Of a stretch of DNA of 64,000 bases, positions 33,577-43,380 are shown piece after piece (the first letter of the stretch is position 1; every line of letters starts with the position of its first letter). Under the pieces are notes generated by a model, which had not been told where the DNA came from, did not search any database, and saw only the letters and a list, made by a program, of their open reading frames with translations. The translations under genes were made by a program, and so were the position numbers. Source of the stretch: CAG-791 sp045130475 (GTDB lineage: Bacteria; Bacillota; Clostridia; Lachnospirales; Lachnospiraceae). Where the stretch lies: the NCBI GenBank assembly GCA_045130475.1, contig JBGUPU010000025.1:62001-126000 (forward strand), in the 5' to 3' direction.

Positions 33577-34881
33577 TTGAAACCCTATGCAGAAATGACA
33601 ATCGATGAACTCACTGAAGAATATGATAAACTGCGGAAGGAATATAAGAAATATCAGAATATGGATCTGAACCTGAATATGTCCAGAGGAAAGCCCAGTC
33701 AGGCTCAGCTTGATCTCTCTATGGGGATGATGGATGTTCTGAATTCGGATGCAGATATGTTCTGTGAAGATGGTACGGACTGCCGCAATTACGGAGTGCT
33801 GGACGGCATTGAAGAATGTAAAGACCTGATCGGTGATATGATGGAGAACCGTCCTGACAATATCCTGATCTACGGCAATTCTTCGTTGAACGTAATGTAT
33901 GACACAGTATCCCGCGCAATGACCCACGGCATTATGGGCAGCACTCCCTGGTGCAAGCTTCCCCAGGTCAATTTTCTCTGCCCTGTGCCCGGATACGACA
34001 GGCATTTTGCCATTACAGAGTATTTCGGAATCGGCATGATTCCGGTGCCCATGAGCCCCACAGGCCCTGATATGGATATGGTTGAGAGGCTTGTCTCTTC
34101 AGATGAATCCATTAAGGGTATCTGGTGTGTTCCTAAATATGCCAACCCCACCGGATATTCCTACAGCGATGAGACTGTCCGCCGCTTTGCAAGGCTCAAG
34201 CCCGCCGCACAGGACTTCCGTATTTTCTGGGACAATGCATACGGCATCCACCACCTCTATGACCTTGACCAGGACTATCTGATCGAGATTCTGGCGGAAT
34301 GCAAACGTGTCGGCAATCCCGATATGGTCTATAAGTTTGCCTCCACCTCCAAGATCACCTTCCCCGGAAGCGGTATTTCCGCCCTGGCAACGTCTTCCAA
34401 CAATCTGGAGGATATCCGCAAACAGCTCTCCATCCAGACGATCGGACATGACAAGGTAAATCAGCTTCGTCACGTCAGGTTCTTCGGCGATATCTCCGGG
34501 ATGGTCGTTCATATGCAGAAGCATGCCGAAATCCTCCGTCCCAAGTTTGAGGCGGTCGAAGAGATCCTGGAGAAGAATCTGGGAGAACTCGGGATCGGCT
34601 CCTGGACAAATCCCAAGGGCGGGTATTTCATCAGTTTCGATACACTTCCCGGCTGTGCCAAGGATGTTGTTGCCAAGTGCAAAAAGGCCGGCGTCATGAT
34701 GACCAAGGCCGGGGCGACATGGCCCTATGGACGCGATCCTTTTGACTCGAACATCCGGATCGCACCGTCCTATCCGCCCCTTGAAGATCTGAGGACGGCT
34801 GCGGAACTGTTTTCACTGTGTGTGAAACTGTCCAGCGCGAAAAAGATTCTTGATGAGAAAAAGGCAGAAGCCATTGCGTAA
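33577..34881 (+). CDS. Aspartate aminotransferase, class I subgroup Ic (AspT-like)
   Basis: A 434-residue fold-type I PLP enzyme. The family pattern includes NMSRGKPSQAQLDLS, DCRNYGVLDG, YGNSSLNVMYD, CVPKYANPTGYSYSD, the cofactor lysine Lys259 in FASTSKITFPGSG, and the C-terminal IRIAPSYPPLEDL. This pattern matches the MocR-like or Ic aspartate aminotransferases, such as Corynebacterium AspT. It likely interconverts aspartate/oxaloacetate with glutamate/2-oxoglutarate; alanine or another amino acid as substrate is possible. The TTG start is supported by AGGAGG eight bases upstream and by no nearby ATG. An unusual palindromic region lies upstream. Confidence 0.88.
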   Translation: MKPYAEMTIDELTEEYDKLRKEYKKYQNMDLNLNMSRGKPSQAQLDLSMGMMDVLNSDADMFCEDGTDCRNYGVLDGIEECKDLIGDMMENRPDNILIYGNSSLNVMYDTVSRAMTHGIMGSTPWCKLPQVNFLCPVPGYDRHFAITEYFGIGMIPVPMSPTGPDMDMVERLVSSDESIKGIWCVPKYANPTGYSYSDETVRRFARLKPAAQDFRIFWDNAYGIHHLYDLDQDYLIEILAECKRVGNPDMVYKFASTSKITFPGSGISALATSSNNLEDIRKQLSIQTIGHDKVNQLRHVRFFGDISGMVVHMQKHAEILRPKFEAVEEILEKNLGELGIGSWTNPKGGYFISFDTLPGCAKDVVAKCKKAGVMMTKAGATWPYGRDPFDSNIRIAPSYPPLEDLRTAAELFSLCVKLSSAKKILDEKKAEAIA

Positions 34882-34944
34882 AAACAGGCCTTAGATCCTG
34901 CGTTTACGAAAGATTTCATCTGATTCGCAGAAAGATGCAACAGG

Positions 34945-34977
34945 AAAGAGTCCCGCTCATCACTCGCGGGACTCTTT
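34945..34977 (+). terminator. Terminator after the aminotransferase gene
   Basis: A 12-bp perfect stem (34945-34956 with 34966-34977, AAAGAGTCCCGC), a 9-nt loop, then a T tract. Confidence 0.9.
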
Positions 34978-35154
34978 TTATGTCTGCTCAAAGAAGATTT
35001 TGTTCACCGGCGGTATTTTGAAAAGAACAATTTATATCCTGCAGTTGCAGTAGACACAGGTTTCTGATAGAATCTGTTAGATTTTACATAAAACACATTT
35101 GGAAACCGTCAGAAAATGACGGACAGCCTTCGAAGGGCAGAAGGAATTATAAAT

Positions 35155-35616
35155 ATGAAACAGTATATTATTCCCTTTCTTGTCTCTATGGTTCCCCTGA
35201 TCGAGCTCAGAGGCGCGATTCCCATAGCTCAGGGCATGGGGCTCCCGATCATTCCTTCTTATATTGTCTGTATTGTCGGCAATATGATCCCGGTACCTTT
35301 CATTTATCTCTTTGCAAGAAAGGTGCTGGAATGGGGCGCCGATAAACCGGTGATCGGCAGGTTTTTCAGTTTCTGTCTGGAAAAAGGCAAAAAGGGCGGA
35401 AAAAAGCTCACCGAGAAAGCCGGACGCGGAACATTTTTAGCCCTGCTTCTCTTTGTAGGCATCCCTCTTCCCGGGACCGGTGCATGGACGGGAACGCTTG
35501 CCGCAAGTATTCTGGATATGGATTTTGTCCCTACAATCGTGGCAGTCATGCTGGGTGTTCTTCTTGCCGGCGTGATCATGATGACTGCAAGCGTCGTCGG
35601 CTTCTCTCTTGTATAA
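35155..35616 (+). CDS. Small multidrug export family membrane protein
   Basis: A 153-residue protein of the Sm_multidrug_ex family, with four or five hydrophobic helices. Conserved points are VPLIELRGAIPIAQGMGLP at the N-terminus and FVGIPLPGTGAWTGTLAA in the second half; both contain the re-entrant-loop-like glycine/proline signature of this DedA-related group. A basic loop (KKGGKKLTEKAGRG) lies between. Transport function in the family is assigned mainly by name, so the substrate is unknown. Start chosen at 35155 (GAAGGAATT upstream); the open frame from 35116 lacks a site. The region 34978-35154 holds only AT-rich promoter-like sequence. Confidence 0.85.
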   Translation: MKQYIIPFLVSMVPLIELRGAIPIAQGMGLPIIPSYIVCIVGNMIPVPFIYLFARKVLEWGADKPVIGRFFSFCLEKGKKGGKKLTEKAGRGTFLALLLFVGIPLPGTGAWTGTLAASILDMDFVPTIVAVMLGVLLAGVIMMTASVVGFSLV

Positions 35617-35626
35617 AAGCCGGGGC

Positions 35627-35654
35627 TTGACGATTGCGGAACAGGTGATATCAT
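35627..35654 (+). promoter_or_regulatory. Possible promoter of the uracil permease gene
   Basis: -35 TTGACG (35627-35632), 16-bp spacer, -10 TATCAT (35649-35654), located 77 bases before the permease ATG. No PyrR-type attenuator was recognised. Confidence 0.5.
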
Positions 35655-35730
35655 TTGATAGATGTATTTGCAAAGGGTTATAAAGTAAGCAGCTCATATT
35701 TTTCATCATGAAAGGAAGTGTATCTTCACT

Positions 35731-37089
35731 ATGAATTCCAGTCAGCCAATTTATGATGCGTCAAAACTTGGATATGGAAAGATGGCTATTCTCGGTATCC
35801 AGCATCTTTTTGCCATGTTCGGTGCTACGATCCTGGTTCCGATTCTGGTAAACAGCTATTTCCACGGAGAGGGTCTTTCCATTCAGGTCACACTGTTTTT
35901 CGCAGGTATCGGAACTCTCTTGTTCCATTTCCTGGCAAAATGGAAGGTTCCTGCTTTTCTGGGTTCCTCATTTGCCTTCCTCGGTGGATTTGCCACTGTC
36001 GCCGAGCTCAATACCGGTAAGTTTGCCGATATGAGTTACGGAAAGAAGATTCCTTATGCCTGCGGCGGCATCGTGATCGCAGGCCTTCTCTACCTGATCC
36101 TGGCTTTGATCATCCGCGGCGTCGGTGTCAAAAAGGTCATGCGTTTCCTGCCTCCTATCGTGACCGGCCCCATTATCATCTGCATTGGTCTGGGACTTGC
36201 GCCTTCTGCTATCTCAAATGCTTCGATGAACTGGCCTCTGGCACTCATTGCCCTGGCGGTTGTCATTATTTTTAATATCTGGGGAAAAGGAATGTTCAAG
36301 ATCATTCCGATCCTTCTGGGCGTTGTTATTTCCTATATCGCAGCTGTGATTATGAATGCCCTTGGGATCACAAATGCCGACGGCAGCGCGATCCTGAACT
36401 TTGCACCGATTGCTGATGCGGGCTTTGTCGGACTTCCTCCTTTTATTCTTGCAAAGTTTGATCTGACAGCGATCTTTGTCATGGCTCCGATTGCCATTGC
36501 TTCCATGATGGAGCATATCGGCGATATTTCCGCTATTTCCGCTACGACAGAACAGAATTTCATCGAAGACCCCGGTCTGCACCGCACTCTGGTGGGTGAC
36601 GGTCTCGCAACAGCCATGGCCGGCATGTTCGGCGGCCCCGCAAACACGACTTATGGCGAGAACACAGGCGTTCTTGAGCTGAGTAAAGTTTATGATCCCA
36701 AGGTCATCCGTCTTGCGGCCTGCTATGCGATCGTTCTGAGCTTTATTCCCAAGATGGCACAGATCATCGGCACCATGCCCTCCGCGATCATCGGAGGCAT
36801 CAGCTTCATCCTGTACGGTATGATCTCCGCGATCGGTATCCGCAACATGGTTGAAAACCAGGTTGATTTTACCAAATCCCGCAATCTCATCATCGCAGCT
36901 GTCATCATGGTATGCGGCCTGGGTCTGGGAGACGGCGCCACTTTTACTATCGGCGGCGTTACTATCACCCTGACAGCACTTGCTATTGCCTCCATAGTGG
37001 GTATTATCCTCAATGCTGTCCTGCCCGGAAATGACTATGAGTTCGGTGTTAACCAGCATGGAGACGAGAACAGGGGAATTCATGTGTAA
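35731..37089 (+). CDS. uraA: Uracil permease, NCS2 family
   Basis: A 452-residue polytopic protein of nucleobase:cation symporter-2 type with about 14 membrane segments. Signatures include LGIQHLFAMFGATILVP at the N-terminus, the substrate-site helix with MMEHIGDISAIS, and FGGPANTTYGENTGVLELSKVYDP, the NCS2 motif. Sequence resembles UraA/PyrP more than xanthine permeases (the Glu in MEHIGD is kept). It likely imports uracil by proton symport. AGGAAGTG precedes the ATG, and a terminator follows, so it appears monocistronic. Confidence 0.93.
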   Translation: MNSSQPIYDASKLGYGKMAILGIQHLFAMFGATILVPILVNSYFHGEGLSIQVTLFFAGIGTLLFHFLAKWKVPAFLGSSFAFLGGFATVAELNTGKFADMSYGKKIPYACGGIVIAGLLYLILALIIRGVGVKKVMRFLPPIVTGPIIICIGLGLAPSAISNASMNWPLALIALAVVIIFNIWGKGMFKIIPILLGVVISYIAAVIMNALGITNADGSAILNFAPIADAGFVGLPPFILAKFDLTAIFVMAPIAIASMMEHIGDISAISATTEQNFIEDPGLHRTLVGDGLATAMAGMFGGPANTTYGENTGVLELSKVYDPKVIRLAACYAIVLSFIPKMAQIIGTMPSAIIGGISFILYGMISAIGIRNMVENQVDFTKSRNLIIAAVIMVCGLGLGDGATFTIGGVTITLTALAIASIVGIILNAVLPGNDYEFGVNQHGDENRGIHV

Positions 37090-37112
37090 TTAAAAAATCT
37101 CTATATTTTTTT

Positions 37113-37152
37113 ACAGCCGGGACATTCTGGACGTGTCCCGGCTGTATTTTTC
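37113..37152 (+). terminator. Terminator after uraA
   Basis: A 12-bp perfect stem (37113-37124 with 37134-37145, ACAGCCGGGACA), a 9-nt loop and ATTTTTCT. Confidence 0.92.
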
Positions 37153-37335
37153 TGTTATAATAGGTATTTGTAATGAGTCTAAAAATATCAGGGACCCCAT
37201 GCGTCTTGTACGATGCAGTATAAATCCCTGCTTTTTTGACAGGAGCAGATGGCTTTGGGTTCTGATCAGATTTCATGATGTGATTCATTTTTACCTTTAC
37301 ATCATAACATCTTGTAGACAGGGAGAAGAAAGAGG

Positions 37336-39633
37336 ATGAAAAGGATAAATTGCTGCAGGTTTTTTTCCATATTGCTGATGCTGAGTCTTATACTGGGAAC
37401 TCTTGCGGGATGCGGTTTGACCGGCGGAAGGAAAAACTCACGTATGCTGGCCAAGATCGACACGGATGTAATCTACACGAGGGTCAAGTCTCCGCTCAGT
37501 GATATTATGAACTCTGCGCAGGACAGCTCCTCAGATGAAGAGGAAGATGACATGGGTGAGGAGCGGTTCAACTTCTCCGCTGCGCAGGCTGCAAACGGCA
37601 GATATTATGTAATGTATTCAGACCTTCAATCCGCCAACGGCACATTCCTGTGCTCCTTCGATGCAAAGGGAGAAAACGGCAGGACGATCCAGCTTCCATC
37701 GTCCGAGGACGGCGGTGTCACCAACTTTAATGTCATGTCGGACGGAAGCATTATTCTGCTGAGCAATCAATACAGCGAGCAGAAAGAAGTCTTTATCTGG
37801 CAGATGGGCCGCTATACACTGTCGGACGGGGAGAAGCCGGAACTTAAGGAAGTCTGGACAAAGGCAATTTCCGAAGAGGAAGATTTTTACCCCAACGGGA
37901 TCGTCTCTACGGATAAACAGATTTTTCTCCTGACAGAATCTGACCTGAGGATTTATGAAGGTAAGGATGGCGCAGGGAAGCTGAAAGCAGATCTTCCGAA
38001 AGACTTTTACGGAAACATATGTGTGACTCCCGATCACAGAGTTCTGCTCGTTGGAAGCGCTGAAAAAGGCTTGATCTCCTATGCGGTAGATCCCGCGACA
38101 GGGAAATATCAGGAGACAAAATACGAGACACCGGCTTCCTTTATGAGTGAATTCTTCGCATCCGGCTGCGGGGACTACGATTTTTATGTTACAGGCAGTG
38201 ATGGTGTTTACGGAGTGAAAGCCGGGACCTCCGGACTGGTCAAGGTATTCGACTTTATGGCGTCCGATCTGGAGATTGAGTCAGTCATTGGATGCTCCTT
38301 CCTTTCAGCGGATTCAGCTGTTTTGATGTACTACAATATGGATTACGGCTCAGAGGCAGCTTTGTTTAAAAAAGCCGTTGATGCGGGACAGGGCGACAAG
38401 GTCGCCCTGTCCCTTGCCTGTACATACGCTGATTCAGATCTCAGCAAAGCCGTTGTGAGGTTTAATAAAGCCAACAGCAAGTACAGGGTCGTATTACAAG
38501 AGTATCCCTATGATGATGAAGGAAAAAATACATTGAACATGGAAGTCGCAGCGGGCAATATTCCGGATATGCTCTGTATATCCGGGGATATGCCCGTTGA
38601 AAGTTATGCGGCAAAAGGCATGTTCGTGGACCTGGGATCTTTTTTTTCGGAAGATGAGGAGCTTGCATCCCGCGACTATCTGGACAATGTCCTGGATGCT
38701 TCCCGGATCGACGGTAAAATGTACTTCATCTGCCCGGCTTTCAATGTCATGGGTCTGATCGGAAAAAAGAAAGATTTCGGCAATACCGTAGGTGTGACCA
38801 CAGGGCAGATTGAGAAGATGATAAAGGAGAGGGGCCTTAATTACGAAACAGCATTGGGGCCTATAACCAGGGAAGGCATGCTGTCATGGGTCCTGTTCTG
38901 CGCGATGGATGAATATGTTGACTGGGACAGGGGGACTTGCAGCTTTGGCTCGGAGTCCTTTATTAATCTTCTGAAATTCTGCAAGAAGTTTCCCAAAAAG
39001 ATAAATTATGAAAATATAGACTGGGCACAGCTGGAAGGTGCCATGCGGGATGGGAAACAGCTGATCCGTGACGGTTACATGTACTGTTTTGACAGCTATA
39101 TGCAGGAGAGATACGGATATGTGGGCGAAGAGATCACCTATATGGGATATCCGGGAGACGGCGGGAACGGGCCGGTCATCATGAATGAACTGGCTATTGC
39201 GATCACGCGCAGTTCGGATCATCCGGAAGGGTGCTGGGAGTTCCTTCGCGAGTTTTATCTGGATGAATATCAGCAAAATATTGACAGCGCTTTCCCGATC
39301 AGTGTGGATGCTCTTGAAATCCTTGCGGACAGAGCCATGAACCCCAAAACCTTTACATATACTGATGAGAAGGGAAAAGAGGTCTCGGAGACGGAGACAT
39401 CCTCTGTCATGATGAACGGAAAAACAGTGAAACTTCCTGTTACGTCTCAGAAAGATATCGATCATGTGATGGGCATTCTCCGTTCCCTGAAGATGAAGAC
39501 CAGTGTCGACAGCAAGATCACCGAGATCATCAATGAAGAGAGCAGCGCGTTTTTTGCCGGGCAGAAAAGTGCCGAAGAGACCGCGGATATAATTCAGAGC
39601 CGTATAAAAGTTTATATCAATGAAACAAAGTGA
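37336..39633 (+). CDS. Large lipoprotein: N-terminal propeller-like region and solute-binding domain
   Basis: A 765-residue lipoprotein. The signal peptide ends in a lipobox LAGC (Cys26). Residues ~40-355 look like repeating beta blades (NGRYYVMYSD; DGSIILLSNQ; DKQIFLLTESDLRIYEG; DHRVLLVGSAEKGLISYAVD), consistent with a beta propeller. Residues ~360-720 match extracellular solute-binding protein family 1 (SDLSKAVVRFNKANSKYRVVL; AAGNIPDMLCISGDMPVESYAAKGMFVDLG; NGPVIMNELAIAITRSSDHPEGCWEFLREF). No ABC permease or ATPase gene is adjacent, so the cognate transporter is elsewhere or the protein is a surface receptor. addB starts 10 bp after the stop codon. A -10 TATAAT lies near 37157; no other element was identified between 37153 and 37335. 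Confidence 0.88.
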   Translation: MKRINCCRFFSILLMLSLILGTLAGCGLTGGRKNSRMLAKIDTDVIYTRVKSPLSDIMNSAQDSSSDEEEDDMGEERFNFSAAQAANGRYYVMYSDLQSANGTFLCSFDAKGENGRTIQLPSSEDGGVTNFNVMSDGSIILLSNQYSEQKEVFIWQMGRYTLSDGEKPELKEVWTKAISEEEDFYPNGIVSTDKQIFLLTESDLRIYEGKDGAGKLKADLPKDFYGNICVTPDHRVLLVGSAEKGLISYAVDPATGKYQETKYETPASFMSEFFASGCGDYDFYVTGSDGVYGVKAGTSGLVKVFDFMASDLEIESVIGCSFLSADSAVLMYYNMDYGSEAALFKKAVDAGQGDKVALSLACTYADSDLSKAVVRFNKANSKYRVVLQEYPYDDEGKNTLNMEVAAGNIPDMLCISGDMPVESYAAKGMFVDLGSFFSEDEELASRDYLDNVLDASRIDGKMYFICPAFNVMGLIGKKKDFGNTVGVTTGQIEKMIKERGLNYETALGPITREGMLSWVLFCAMDEYVDWDRGTCSFGSESFINLLKFCKKFPKKINYENIDWAQLEGAMRDGKQLIRDGYMYCFDSYMQERYGYVGEEITYMGYPGDGGNGPVIMNELAIAITRSSDHPEGCWEFLREFYLDEYQQNIDSAFPISVDALEILADRAMNPKTFTYTDEKGKEVSETETSSVMMNGKTVKLPVTSQKDIDHVMGILRSLKMKTSVDSKITEIINEESSAFFAGQKSAEETADIIQSRIKVYINETK

Positions 39634-39643
39634 TGGAGAATCT

Positions 39644-42600
39644 ATGAGCTATTCGTTTTGTTTTGGGCCTTCAGGGTCGGGAAAAAGCCGTCTGCTGCGG
39701 AAGATCATCATTGAAAAGGCAGGATCTTCCCTTGCCTCAATGGGAAAAGACAGGATCAAATATATAGTCGTTGTGCCTGAGCAGTATTCCATGCAGACCC
39801 AGAGGGAACTGGTCCAGGAGCATCCGGCACATTCGCTGATGAACATTGATGTGCTCAGTTTCGGAAGGCTTGCCCACCGTGTCTTTGAAGAGACAGGGGC
39901 GGATAAAAGGACGGTCCTGGATGATATCGGCAAGAGCCTGCTGCTGCGGCGGGTCGCTTCTAAATGCGCGAAGGATCTGCAGATTTTGGAGAGGGGGATC
40001 CACAGGCCGGGAATGATCGACGAAGTGAAGTCGGTACTCTCCGAATTCATGCAATACGGCATAGGAGAAGAGCAGATCGAGGAGATGGCAGTCTATGCCG
40101 GCGAGCACGGGCAGAATGCCCTGCAGGCAAGGCTTCAGGATCTTGGTAAGCTGTATACGGAATTCTGTACAGCAAAGAGGGACTCCTATGTCACATCCGA
40201 GGAGACGCTTGATCTTCTGGCAAATTCAATTCCCGAGGCGGAAAGTCTGCGGAACAGCGTCATCGTATTTGACGGATTTACCGGATTTACCACCGTACAG
40301 TACAGGGTTGTGATGGCGCTGATCCGCTGTGCTTCGGAGGTGGTCTTTTCATTGACGGTCTCTCCCGATCAGGGCCCTCACATCAGCCTCACTGCCTGCG
40401 GCGGTCCTGCCGGCAAAGAAGAAAATCTTTTTTATCTGAGCCGAAGGACAGTTTATGACATTATCCGTATGGCTTCAAAAGAGGGTCTTAAACGGGGAGA
40501 AGATCTCTATATCGGGTTAACCGGCGCCTCCGGGAAAGAAGGGCTGAAAAAAGAGGACACAGACTCCGGGCTGATGCCTGGATGTCTGCCCCGCTTTTCG
40601 GAAAGCAGGGTGCTGGCACATCTTGAGAGCCGTCTCTTCCGCTATCCGGAAATCCCTTTTGAAGAAAAGAGGGAGGGGGAGACGTCCGGGAGCCTGCAGC
40701 TGTTTGCCGCCTCGACACCCCAGGAGGAAGTGCGTCTGATCTTCAGCCGGGTGAGGAAGATGATCGCAAAGACAGGCTGTGCCTACCGTGATTTTGCCAT
40801 CGTCACGGCGGACCTGGAGACCTATGGGGACCTGTTTGCGCTGGAGGCGGAGAGAGCGGGGATTCCTGTCTATATTGACAGGACCAGCGGTGCTTTTCAC
40901 AATATCCTGATCGAGGGTATTCGCAGTGTACTGCAGATTTCATCGGATAATTTTTCCTATGCGTCTGTCTTCCGTTATCTGCGGAGCGGACTGAGCAGTC
41001 TGTCTTTGGAGGAAACGGACCGGCTGGAAAACTATTGTCTTGCAAATGGTGTAAGAGGAAGGAAAAAATGGACTGCGGCTTTCGATTCCTCCTGTGAGGA
41101 AGCCAGGATAAAGTTCCTTCGTGAAGTAGAACCTGTGACCGGTCTTCCGGTCCGGGTGATCCCGGATGCACTGCGGGCGCTGCAGGGGGAAGAGGTGCCG
41201 CAGGACATAAGCACATCAGAACAGGATTCCGGTCCGGCCGATCAGGCTCCCGGCGGTGTACAGGATACCCACAGAAAGGCCAGATCGGCAGCGGTCCGCA
41301 CAAAAGAGCTGTACGGATTCCTTGCGGGGTGCGGAGCACAGATGCGCGTAGAAGTGCTGGCGGATGAATTTAAAGATGCAGGAGATGTTGTCCGCGAACT
41401 GCAGTACCGCCAGATCTACCGCACCGTGATCGATCTGCTCGACCAGATTTATGACCTTGCCGGCGAAGAGATCATGAGCGCACGCGATTATCTTGAGCTT
41501 TTGGAGGCAGGGTTTTCCCAGATTCGACTGGGAACACTTCCCCAGCGTGTCGACCGCATTCTGGTGGGAGATATTGAACGCACACGTCTCACACAGATAC
41601 GTCATTTATTTATGGCGGGAGTCAATGAAGGGAATATTCCGCGAAGTGCCTCCAGGGGCGGCATTTTGTCTGACATGGACCGGGAGTTTCTGGCTGCCGG
41701 CGGTGCAGTGCTTGCCCCTACGCCCAGACAGCAGATGTTTACACAGCGTCTGTATCTGTATCTGAATATGACAAAGCCCTCCCGGACGCTTACTGTTTCC
41801 TATTCTACAGTGTCCAGGGATGGGAAGAGCCTGCGTCCTTCTTACCTGATCTCTATGCTGCAGGGACTGTTTCCCGCGCTTGAGGTGGAATATCCCGAAC
41901 AGGAACCTGTAAGCAGCAGGATTACCGGCCGCGCGGACGGCCTGCGTCTTCTGGCGGACCAGCTGCGCACCTTTGTGGAAGGAAATACACCGGATACGGA
42001 AGATTTTGTGCGGGATTTTTCCCTTCTGTATGGGTTTTATACAAGCCCGGAGGTCACGGCGGATGCAAGGATGCGCGATGCGGTACAGAGCCTTCGAAAC
42101 GCCGCGCTTTCCCGCTACACCCCCCGGCTTCTGCAGAGCAGCCTTGCCCGGGCTCTCTACGGCAATTTGATCGTCGGCGGTATCAGCAGGATGGAGACGG
42201 GAGCAAAATGTTACCTGCGGCAGCATCTTCAGTACGGACTGCATCTTCGTGAGAGGGATCTGTATGAATTTGCCCCTGTGGACGGGGGCAGTATCCTCCA
42301 TGAGTCTCTGCAGCGCTTTGATGCCCTTCTGCTGGCGGAAGGCATTTCATGGAAGGATTTTTCCGAGGAGGACGCGCTGCGTCTCAGTGCCCGTGCATTG
42401 CAGGAGGAGGCCGCTGTATACCGCAATCTTCTTTTATATAAAAGTGCCCGCGACCAAGGGCGTCTGGACCGCTATGCAAAGAGGCTTCTCAGGACGGTCG
42501 ATACTTTACAGTATCAGATCCGGCAGGGAGACTTTCAGCCGATTGCTTCAGAACTGTCCTTCGGTGGACAGGAGGGGCGTATGCCGGCGATCGGATTTGA

Positions 42601-43357
42601 TCTTGGAAACGGCCGAAGGCTTTTTCTCGTCGGCAGGATCGACCGCGTGGATATGTGCGCACAGGATGGAGCCCGCTATCTGCGCATCATGGATTACAAG
42701 ACCGGGATCAATGATCTCGATGAGGATCTGATCCGGAGAGGCCTGCAGCTGCAGCTGATCACCTATATGGAGGCCCTTCTGAATGCCGGCGCAGACCGTC
42801 TGGATACATTGGCCGGCCGGATTGAGGACAGGCCTGCCGGAGAGGAGATTCCGCTTTCTGAAGAAACACGGCAGGAAGATAAAATCATACCCTCCGCCAT
42901 GTTGTACTACAGGATGACGGATCCGGTTATAAATATTACAGCGGCAGAAGTTGCTGATTCTGCGGGACCCGACGCCGACCCTGAGCAATATATGGCGGGT
43001 GAGCGGATCGGTAAGATCCGGAGCAGTCTTCGTCCCACCGGTCTGGTGTTTGAGGATGACAAAAGTATTTCCCACCTGGACAAATATTTTACAGGAAAAT
43101 CAGATGTCATCCCTGTTACCAGGAGCACGAAAGGCGGCTACACAGCCGCTTCGCATCTGATCGATGAAGAGGAATACAGAAAACTGGCAGACATGGCACG
43201 GCAGGCTCTGTGCAGAGTGGCGGAGCATATTCTCGACGGAGATGTCAGTGCACAGCCGGCATCCCTGAAAAAGGGAGCATCCGCATGTGATTACTGTCCC
43301 TATAAGGGGGCATGCGGATTTGATCCCCGGATCCCCGGCTACAGCTACAGGAAATAA
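39644..43357 (+). CDS. addB: ATP-dependent helicase/nuclease AddB (RexB)
   Basis: A 1237-residue AddB. Walker A GPSGSGKS is at residues 8-15. The C-terminal nuclease carries the catalytic MDYKTG motif. Iron-sulfur cluster cysteines are visible: one in GAKCYLRQHLQYGL, and three in CDYCPYKGAC at the C-terminus. AddAB resects double-strand ends and loads RecA after Chi recognition, replacing RecBCD in Firmicutes. The start at 39644 uses ATGGAGA; the frame is open upstream into the end of the lipoprotein gene. addA follows 23 bp later. Chi-recognition residues cannot be judged here. Confidence 0.96.
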   Translation: MSYSFCFGPSGSGKSRLLRKIIIEKAGSSLASMGKDRIKYIVVVPEQYSMQTQRELVQEHPAHSLMNIDVLSFGRLAHRVFEETGADKRTVLDDIGKSLLLRRVASKCAKDLQILERGIHRPGMIDEVKSVLSEFMQYGIGEEQIEEMAVYAGEHGQNALQARLQDLGKLYTEFCTAKRDSYVTSEETLDLLANSIPEAESLRNSVIVFDGFTGFTTVQYRVVMALIRCASEVVFSLTVSPDQGPHISLTACGGPAGKEENLFYLSRRTVYDIIRMASKEGLKRGEDLYIGLTGASGKEGLKKEDTDSGLMPGCLPRFSESRVLAHLESRLFRYPEIPFEEKREGETSGSLQLFAASTPQEEVRLIFSRVRKMIAKTGCAYRDFAIVTADLETYGDLFALEAERAGIPVYIDRTSGAFHNILIEGIRSVLQISSDNFSYASVFRYLRSGLSSLSLEETDRLENYCLANGVRGRKKWTAAFDSSCEEARIKFLREVEPVTGLPVRVIPDALRALQGEEVPQDISTSEQDSGPADQAPGGVQDTHRKARSAAVRTKELYGFLAGCGAQMRVEVLADEFKDAGDVVRELQYRQIYRTVIDLLDQIYDLAGEEIMSARDYLELLEAGFSQIRLGTLPQRVDRILVGDIERTRLTQIRHLFMAGVNEGNIPRSASRGGILSDMDREFLAAGGAVLAPTPRQQMFTQRLYLYLNMTKPSRTLTVSYSTVSRDGKSLRPSYLISMLQGLFPALEVEYPEQEPVSSRITGRADGLRLLADQLRTFVEGNTPDTEDFVRDFSLLYGFYTSPEVTADARMRDAVQSLRNAALSRYTPRLLQSSLARALYGNLIVGGISRMETGAKCYLRQHLQYGLHLRERDLYEFAPVDGGSILHESLQRFDALLLAEGISWKDFSEEDALRLSARALQEEAAVYRNLLLYKSARDQGRLDRYAKRLLRTVDTLQYQIRQGDFQPIASELSFGGQEGRMPAIGFDLGNGRRLFLVGRIDRVDMCAQDGARYLRIMDYKTGINDLDEDLIRRGLQLQLITYMEALLNAGADRLDTLAGRIEDRPAGEEIPLSEETRQEDKIIPSAMLYYRMTDPVINITAAEVADSAGPDADPEQYMAGERIGKIRSSLRPTGLVFEDDKSISHLDKYFTGKSDVIPVTRSTKGGYTAASHLIDEEEYRKLADMARQALCRVAEHILDGDVSAQPASLKKGASACDYCPYKGACGFDPRIPGYSYRK

Positions 43358-43380
43358 TAACGTATATATCGGAGTGTCAT

